From Asanoa iriomotensis (GTDB lineage Bacteria; Actinomycetota; Actinomycetes; Mycobacteriales; Micromonosporaceae), in contig NZ_BONC01000002.1 of NCBI RefSeq assembly GCF_016862515.1, positions 226,648-290,647 of the forward strand: DNA of 64,000 nt, in the 5' to 3' direction. Shown here piece after piece: positions 59,827 to 64,000 of this stretch. The translations under genes were made by a program, and so were the position numbers. The notes below the pieces were generated by a model. The model had not been told where the DNA came from, did not search any database, and worked only from the letters and a program-made list of their open reading frames with translations. The stretch's first letter is position 1, and each line of letters begins with the position of its first letter.

Positions 59827-60969
59827 ATGACCTACGGTTTCGAGACGCTCGCCATCCACGCCGGCCAGGATCCGGAGCAACGCACCGGGTCCGTCGTGCC
59901 GCCGATCTTCCAGACGAGCACGTACGCCCAGGACGGCGTCGGCGCGCCGCGCGAGGGCTACGAATACAGCCGCTCCAGCAACCCCACCCGGGACGCCCTG
60001 CAGGAGTGCCTGCGCGCGCTGGAGGGCGGCCGCCGTGGGTTGGCGTTCGCCAGCGGACTCGCCGCCGAGGACACCCTGCTGCGCACCGTCTGCCAGCCGG
60101 GCGACCACGTGGTGATCCCGGACGACGCGTACGGCGGCACGTTCCGGCTCTTCGCGAAGGTCGCCGAGCGCTGGGGGCTGACCTGGACCGCGGCCAGCAT
60201 CCACCACATCGACACGATCCGGGCCGCGATCCGGCCGGGGCAGACCAAGGTCATCTGGATCGAGACGCCGTCGAACCCGCTGCTCGGCATCAACGACATC
60301 GCCGCGACGGCCGCGTTGGCCCGCGACGCCGGTGCGCTGCTGGTCGTCGACAACACGTTCGCGTCGCCCTACCTGCAGCAGCCGCTGAGCCTCGGCGCCG
60401 ACGTGGTCGTCCATTCGACGACGAAGTACCTCGGCGGGCACTCCGACGTGGTCGGCGGCGCGCTGATCGTCAGCGACGACGAGCTCGGTGAGCGGCTCGC
60501 GTACAACCAGAACGCCATGGGTTCGATCAACGGACCGTTCGATGCCTGGCTGACCATGCGGGGCATCCGGACCTTGGGCGTACGCATGGACCGCCACTGT
60601 GACAACGCCGAGCGCGTGGTCGACTACCTGCGCAACCACAAGGCCGTGTCCGAGGTGCACTACCCGGGCCTGCCCACCCACCCGGGGCACGAGACCGCCG
60701 CGAAGCAGATGAGGCGGTTCGGCGGCATGGTCTCGTTCCGCGCCGCGGGCGGTGAGCAGGCGGCGGTACGCATCTGCGAGGCCACGAAGCTGTTCATCCT
60801 CGCCGAGTCGCTGGGCGGCGTCGAGTCGCTGATCGAGCACCCTGGTCGGATGACCCACGCGAGCGCGGCGGGCTCGCCGCTTGAGGTTCCCGCGGATCTT
60901 GTGCGACTGTCGGTGGGCATCGAGACCGCTGACGATCTCCTGGCCGACCTGGAGCGCGCCCTGGGCTGA
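59827..60969 (+). CDS. metB: Cystathionine gamma-synthase
   Basis: 380 residues. It makes cystathionine from O-succinyl- or O-acetylhomoserine and cysteine in methionine synthesis; gamma-lyase activity cannot be excluded. The PLP Lys is in HSTTKYLGGHSDVVGG near 202; YEYSRSSNPTRDALQ and ETPSNPLLGI are family motifs. ATG 59827 lies 7 nt after TAGCCT (59814-59819) and is probably leaderless. Divergent from the epimerase with 105 bp between. Confidence 0.92.
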   Translation: MTYGFETLAIHAGQDPEQRTGSVVPPIFQTSTYAQDGVGAPREGYEYSRSSNPTRDALQECLRALEGGRRGLAFASGLAAEDTLLRTVCQPGDHVVIPDDAYGGTFRLFAKVAERWGLTWTAASIHHIDTIRAAIRPGQTKVIWIETPSNPLLGINDIAATAALARDAGALLVVDNTFASPYLQQPLSLGADVVVHSTTKYLGGHSDVVGGALIVSDDELGERLAYNQNAMGSINGPFDAWLTMRGIRTLGVRMDRHCDNAERVVDYLRNHKAVSEVHYPGLPTHPGHETAAKQMRRFGGMVSFRAAGGEQAAVRICEATKLFILAESLGGVESLIEHPGRMTHASAAGSPLEVPADLVRLSVGIETADDLLADLERALG

Positions 60970-61038
60970 CCTATTGAGACACTGCGGTTAGGGTCGCCTC
61001 CTGGTGGCCCAGTCGCGGTCCGATGGGGAGGGTGGCCC

Positions 61039-62439
61039 GTGTCAGAGAGTGTGCCGAGCTGGGTCGGTGCGTCCGCGCGCCAGATCGCCCGTGCCGTGCG
61101 GCGCGGTGACACCACCGCGACCCGGGTGGTCGCGGACCACCTCGACCACATCGCCATCGCGGACCCGGTGGTGTCGGCGTTCCGCACGGTGCGGGCCGGC
61201 GCGGCGATCGTCGAGGCGGAGGAGGTCGACGTCCTCGAGGACCTGTCGAGCCTGCCGCTGGCCGGCGTCCCGATCGCGATCAAGGAGAACACCGCGATCG
61301 CCGGTTCGCCGATCTGGAACGGTTCGGCGGCCGCGCGCACGCCGGTAGCCGCCGAGGACCACGAGGTCGTCCGCCGGCTGCGCGGCGCCGGCGCGGTCGC
61401 CGTCGGCATCACCCGGATGCCCGAGTTGGCGCTGTTCGGCATGACGGACGACGAGACCGCGGTGACCCGCAACCCGTGGCGCACCGACCGCACGCCCGGC
61501 GGGTCGTCGGGCGGTGCGGCCGCCGCGGTGGCCAGCGGCATGGTGCCGGTCGCGCACGGCACCGACGGCCTCGGCTCCATCCGCATCCCGGCGGCCTGCT
61601 GCGGCCTGGTCGGGCTCAAGCCGGGCAGCGACGTGGTGCCGCGCGAGTTGGGCGTCGACGGGTGGTTCGGGCTCACGGAGCACGGCGTGCTCGCGACGAG
61701 CGTGGCCGACGCGGCACTGGTGTTCGCGGTCCTCGCCGGTCGCAATCCCGAGAAGCTGGTCGAGCCGGCCCGGTTGAAGTTCGCGGTGTCGACCCGCTCG
61801 CCGGTCACCGGCATCCGCACCGACGAGCCCAACCGCGAGGCGGTCGCCACCGCCTCCAAGCTGCTGGTCGGCGCCGGGCACGACGTGACGTCGGTCGACC
61901 CGGTCTATCCGGTGTCGCTGGGCCTGAAAGGCATGGCCCACTGGTTCGCCGCGGCGGCCGGCGACGTCGAGTTCGACGCCCTGGACCGCGCCGCGCTGCA
62001 GCCGCGCAGCCGCCGGCATGCCGCGCTGGGCGACTGGGTCAACCGCCGCGGCTACGTGCGCCAGGCCGACCGCGACGCCTGGCGGCAGCGCTCGATCGAC
62101 TTCTTCACCGACCACGGCGTCGACGTGCTGGTCACCCCGGCGCTGGCCGCGGCGCCGCCGGCGGCCGAGCAGTGGTCGGCCAGGTCGTGGCGAGCCAACA
62201 CCATGACCAGCCTGCGGTACGCGCCGTACGCCGCACCCTGGAACCTCGCCGGCCTGCCCGCCCTGGTCGTGCCGGTCGGCATGCGCCCGGACGGCCTGCC
62301 GTTGGGCGTGCAGCTCGTCGGCCCGCCCGGCAGCGAGACCCTGCTGCTCGCGATCGCGGGCCAGTTCGAGCTGGCCGCACCCTGGCCGCGGTACGCGCGC
62401 TCCTGGCCCCGCGTCGAGGACCCTGCGGGGACCGCCTGA
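61039..62439 (+). CDS. Amidase signature enzyme
   Basis: 466 residues. The Ser-cisSer-Lys triad is Lys82 (PIAIKEN), Ser156/157 (PGGSSGGAAAAVA) and Ser180 (DGLGSIRIPA). Amide substrate unknown. GTG 61039 has GGGGAGGG upstream. Downstream of metB by 69 bp on the same strand. Confidence 0.93.
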   Translation: MSESVPSWVGASARQIARAVRRGDTTATRVVADHLDHIAIADPVVSAFRTVRAGAAIVEAEEVDVLEDLSSLPLAGVPIAIKENTAIAGSPIWNGSAAARTPVAAEDHEVVRRLRGAGAVAVGITRMPELALFGMTDDETAVTRNPWRTDRTPGGSSGGAAAAVASGMVPVAHGTDGLGSIRIPAACCGLVGLKPGSDVVPRELGVDGWFGLTEHGVLATSVADAALVFAVLAGRNPEKLVEPARLKFAVSTRSPVTGIRTDEPNREAVATASKLLVGAGHDVTSVDPVYPVSLGLKGMAHWFAAAAGDVEFDALDRAALQPRSRRHAALGDWVNRRGYVRQADRDAWRQRSIDFFTDHGVDVLVTPALAAAPPAAEQWSARSWRANTMTSLRYAPYAAPWNLAGLPALVVPVGMRPDGLPLGVQLVGPPGSETLLLAIAGQFELAAPWPRYARSWPRVEDPAGTA

Positions 62440-62532
62440 TCGGCGTCGATATCGAGCCGCTTGGTTGATCTCCGCGTCCGCGACCTCACGGACAATCGTC
62501 CGCGTTCAAGATCATGACGCGGGGGACAGGCG

Positions 62533-63420
62533 ATGAACCAGGCGGTCTTCGAAGGACACAAGACCTATCGGGTACGAGGTGTCGGCCTGGCCGCGGTCGT
62601 CGCGGTCGGCGTGGCCGCCCTGACCGTGGTGGCCGTCGCGGCGCTGTTCTGGGCGGCCACGATCAGCATCGACGCGACCGGGGAACTCGACACCGCGTTC
62701 TCCTTGGAGCGCACGGCCCTGCTCGCCGACGTCGGGTTCTCCCTGGCCCAGATCGCGGCCCTGGTACTGACGATCGTCTGGCTGTGGCGGGCCCGCAAGA
62801 ACCTGGACGCCTTCCCGGACACGACACCGTTCCTGAGCGCCGGCTGGGCGATCGGCGGCTGGTTCTTCCCGCTCGCCAACCTCTTCGTGCCGGGCCGCAT
62901 GATGGCCAACGTGGCCCGCCAGAGCAGCCGCGACCGCTCGGTCACGGCCGCGGCGATCACCTGGTGGTTCAGCCTGGTGATCTCGATGTTCCTCCGCCAG
63001 TTGGCGTCGGTGATGTCGGGCGACACCACCGCGACGTTGCCTGACTACTACCGAAACCTGGCGGTCGCCGAGACGGTCGCCGCGGTGGCGGGCGTCATCG
63101 CCGCGGCCACCTTCGCGTTCGCCGTCATCCGGATCTCGGCGGCCCAGGACGAACGCATCCACCGCGGTTGGTACGAGGAGCAGCACCGCCTCCTCCAGGC
63201 GTCGACCCCGCCGGCCACCCCAACCACGAGCACCGACTCCGTGTACGCCCCTGGCGGTGCGTCCCCGACCCCGGCCCAGGGTTCGCCCGGCGCGCCAATG
63301 GCGGATCCGGCCGACGGGCCGGCGGTCCTGAGCACGGCCGGCGACTCGCCCCACGCGCCCGGTGGCGGCGCCGCCGCAGACTCGGCGCGGGCGTCGCGTG
63401 GCGCGGACGCGGTGGGTTAG
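62533..63420 (+). CDS. DUF4328 membrane protein
   Basis: 295 residues with about five helices: 20-45, 63-85, 103-115, 135-155, 178-198. DUF4328 features are LTIVWLWRARKNLDAF and GWAIGGWFFPLANLFVPGRMM. The C-terminal 90 residues are Pro/Ala/Ser-rich and disordered. Function unknown. GGGGGACAGG precedes ATG 62533. Confidence 0.88.
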   Translation: MNQAVFEGHKTYRVRGVGLAAVVAVGVAALTVVAVAALFWAATISIDATGELDTAFSLERTALLADVGFSLAQIAALVLTIVWLWRARKNLDAFPDTTPFLSAGWAIGGWFFPLANLFVPGRMMANVARQSSRDRSVTAAAITWWFSLVISMFLRQLASVMSGDTTATLPDYYRNLAVAETVAAVAGVIAAATFAFAVIRISAAQDERIHRGWYEEQHRLLQASTPPATPTTSTDSVYAPGGASPTPAQGSPGAPMADPADGPAVLSTAGDSPHAPGGGAAADSARASRGADAVG

Positions 63421-63532
63421 GCCCCGCCGACGTGGTCGGCGTTCACGGTGAGCGGCCCGCGATCGACCCCGTGACGGGCATAACACGGCGGCCCGGCGCG
63501 CCGGACCCCCGCGGGAGTGCGACCATCGGGGC

Positions 63533-64000
63533 ATGACGGACCTTGTCGGGCTGGCCGACGTCGAGGCGGCGCGCCAGCTGCTTGCCGGCGTCGTGCGCAC
63601 CACGCCCCTCGAACCCTCTCGCCCGCTGAGTGCCCGGCTGGGCGGGCCGGCCTGGCTCAAGTGCGAGAACCTCCAGCGTGCCGGCTCCTACAAGGTCCGC
63701 GGCGCGTACGTCCGGATCGCCCGGCTCAGCGACGCCGAGCGGGCCCGCGGTGTGGTCGCGGCGAGCGCCGGCAACCACGCGCAGGGCGTCGCGCTCGCCG
63801 CCGAGATGCTCGGCACCAGTGCCACCGTCTTCATGCCCGTCGGGGCGCCGCTGCCGAAGGTGGCCGCGACCAAGGGCTACGGCGCGGCCATCGAGCTGGT
63901 CGGCGCCACCGTCGACGAGTCGCTGGTCGCGGCGAAGGAGTTCGCGGAGCGTACCGGCGCGGTCTTCATCCATCCCTTCGACCACCCCGACGTGATCGCC
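63533..64000 (+). CDS. ilvA: Threonine ammonia-lyase, 3' end outside window
   Basis: The first 156 residues are visible. PLP fold-type II: Lys54 in AGSYKVRGAY, then VAASAGNHAQGVALAAEMLGT. It deaminates threonine to 2-oxobutyrate for isoleucine synthesis, or serine in catabolic members. The frame runs past base 64000; the C-terminal domain, which would tell regulated from catabolic forms, is not seen. Confidence 0.9.
   Translation, partial: MTDLVGLADVEAARQLLAGVVRTTPLEPSRPLSARLGGPAWLKCENLQRAGSYKVRGAYVRIARLSDAERARGVVAASAGNHAQGVALAAEMLGTSATVFMPVGAPLPKVAATKGYGAAIELVGATVDESLVAAKEFAERTGAVFIHPFDHPDVIA

Overview
The window is very GC-rich, with GTG starts, ATGA/GTGA stop-start overlaps, many starts that lack a ribosome binding site, and gene families typical of Actinobacteria: PEP carboxylase, mfd-SurA lipoprotein-mazG, the eno-divIC-DUF501-argA-ppx run, a DUF58/MoxR operon and tRNA-Leu(UAA). 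Several small lineage-type proteins, and short repeats such as the MSERSERS-encoding one, point to Micromonosporaceae. That family-level placement is inference; no rRNA lies in the window.

Layout. 1-6300: end of an ABC permease, a four-copy GC repeat, ppc with a membrane protein, an S66 peptidase and a NYN nuclease-like gene. 6300-12600: mfd, a SurA-like lipoprotein, mazG, then an EamA exporter divergent from a MocR regulator. 14000-20800: DUF885 peptidase and ASCH genes, nudC convergent to them, then enolase, a DivIC-type septum protein, DUF501, a short argA-type N-acetyltransferase and exopolyphosphatase. 20840-21290: an antitoxin with an internally deleted Doc toxin. 21295-28605 (minus): type II NADH dehydrogenase, then an overlapping operon of membrane protein, DUF58, a 25-codon relay ORF, MoxR, a 211-aa membrane protein, DUF4129, uracil-DNA glycosylase and dienelactone hydrolase. 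28779-31342: PadR/HAAS membrane pair divergent from an alpha/beta hydrolase. 31353-33014: two Bax-inhibitor-1 paralogues.

33100-39000: ECF-type sigma factor, GNAT and flavin monooxygenase-like genes, the bldA-type tRNA-Leu(UAA), a polytopic GT-C-like protein and a cytoplasmic BtuF-like protein. 39290-42540 (minus): thiolase and two membrane-anchored SGNH hydrolases. 42680-49020: DUF1232 protein, cystathionine beta-synthase, a choice-of-anchor-A surface protein, then HtrA-like protease and a class V PLP enzyme on the minus strand. 49190-54480: a small Cys-motif protein, GNAT, a substrate-binding/VWA protein, a secreted GH16-CBM13 beta-glucanase behind a LacI-type operator, and msrA. 54580-58860 is the most accessory-looking part: DUF899, an unknown protein, an ArsR operon with two small membrane proteins, a decayed partial copy of one of its genes, and a VapBC-like pair. 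58867-64000: epimerase, cystathionine gamma-synthase, amidase, DUF4328 membrane protein and the start of threonine ammonia-lyase.

Most of the window is core chromosome. No complete prophage, insertion sequence, CRISPR array or biosynthetic cluster was seen, and I found no strong case for a wholly new system. The most unusual points are the relay ORF between moxR and the DUF58 gene, the out-of-frame deleted duplicate at 58042-58161, the Doc remnant, the inverted repeat inside the MocR linker, and the many apparent leaderless starts.
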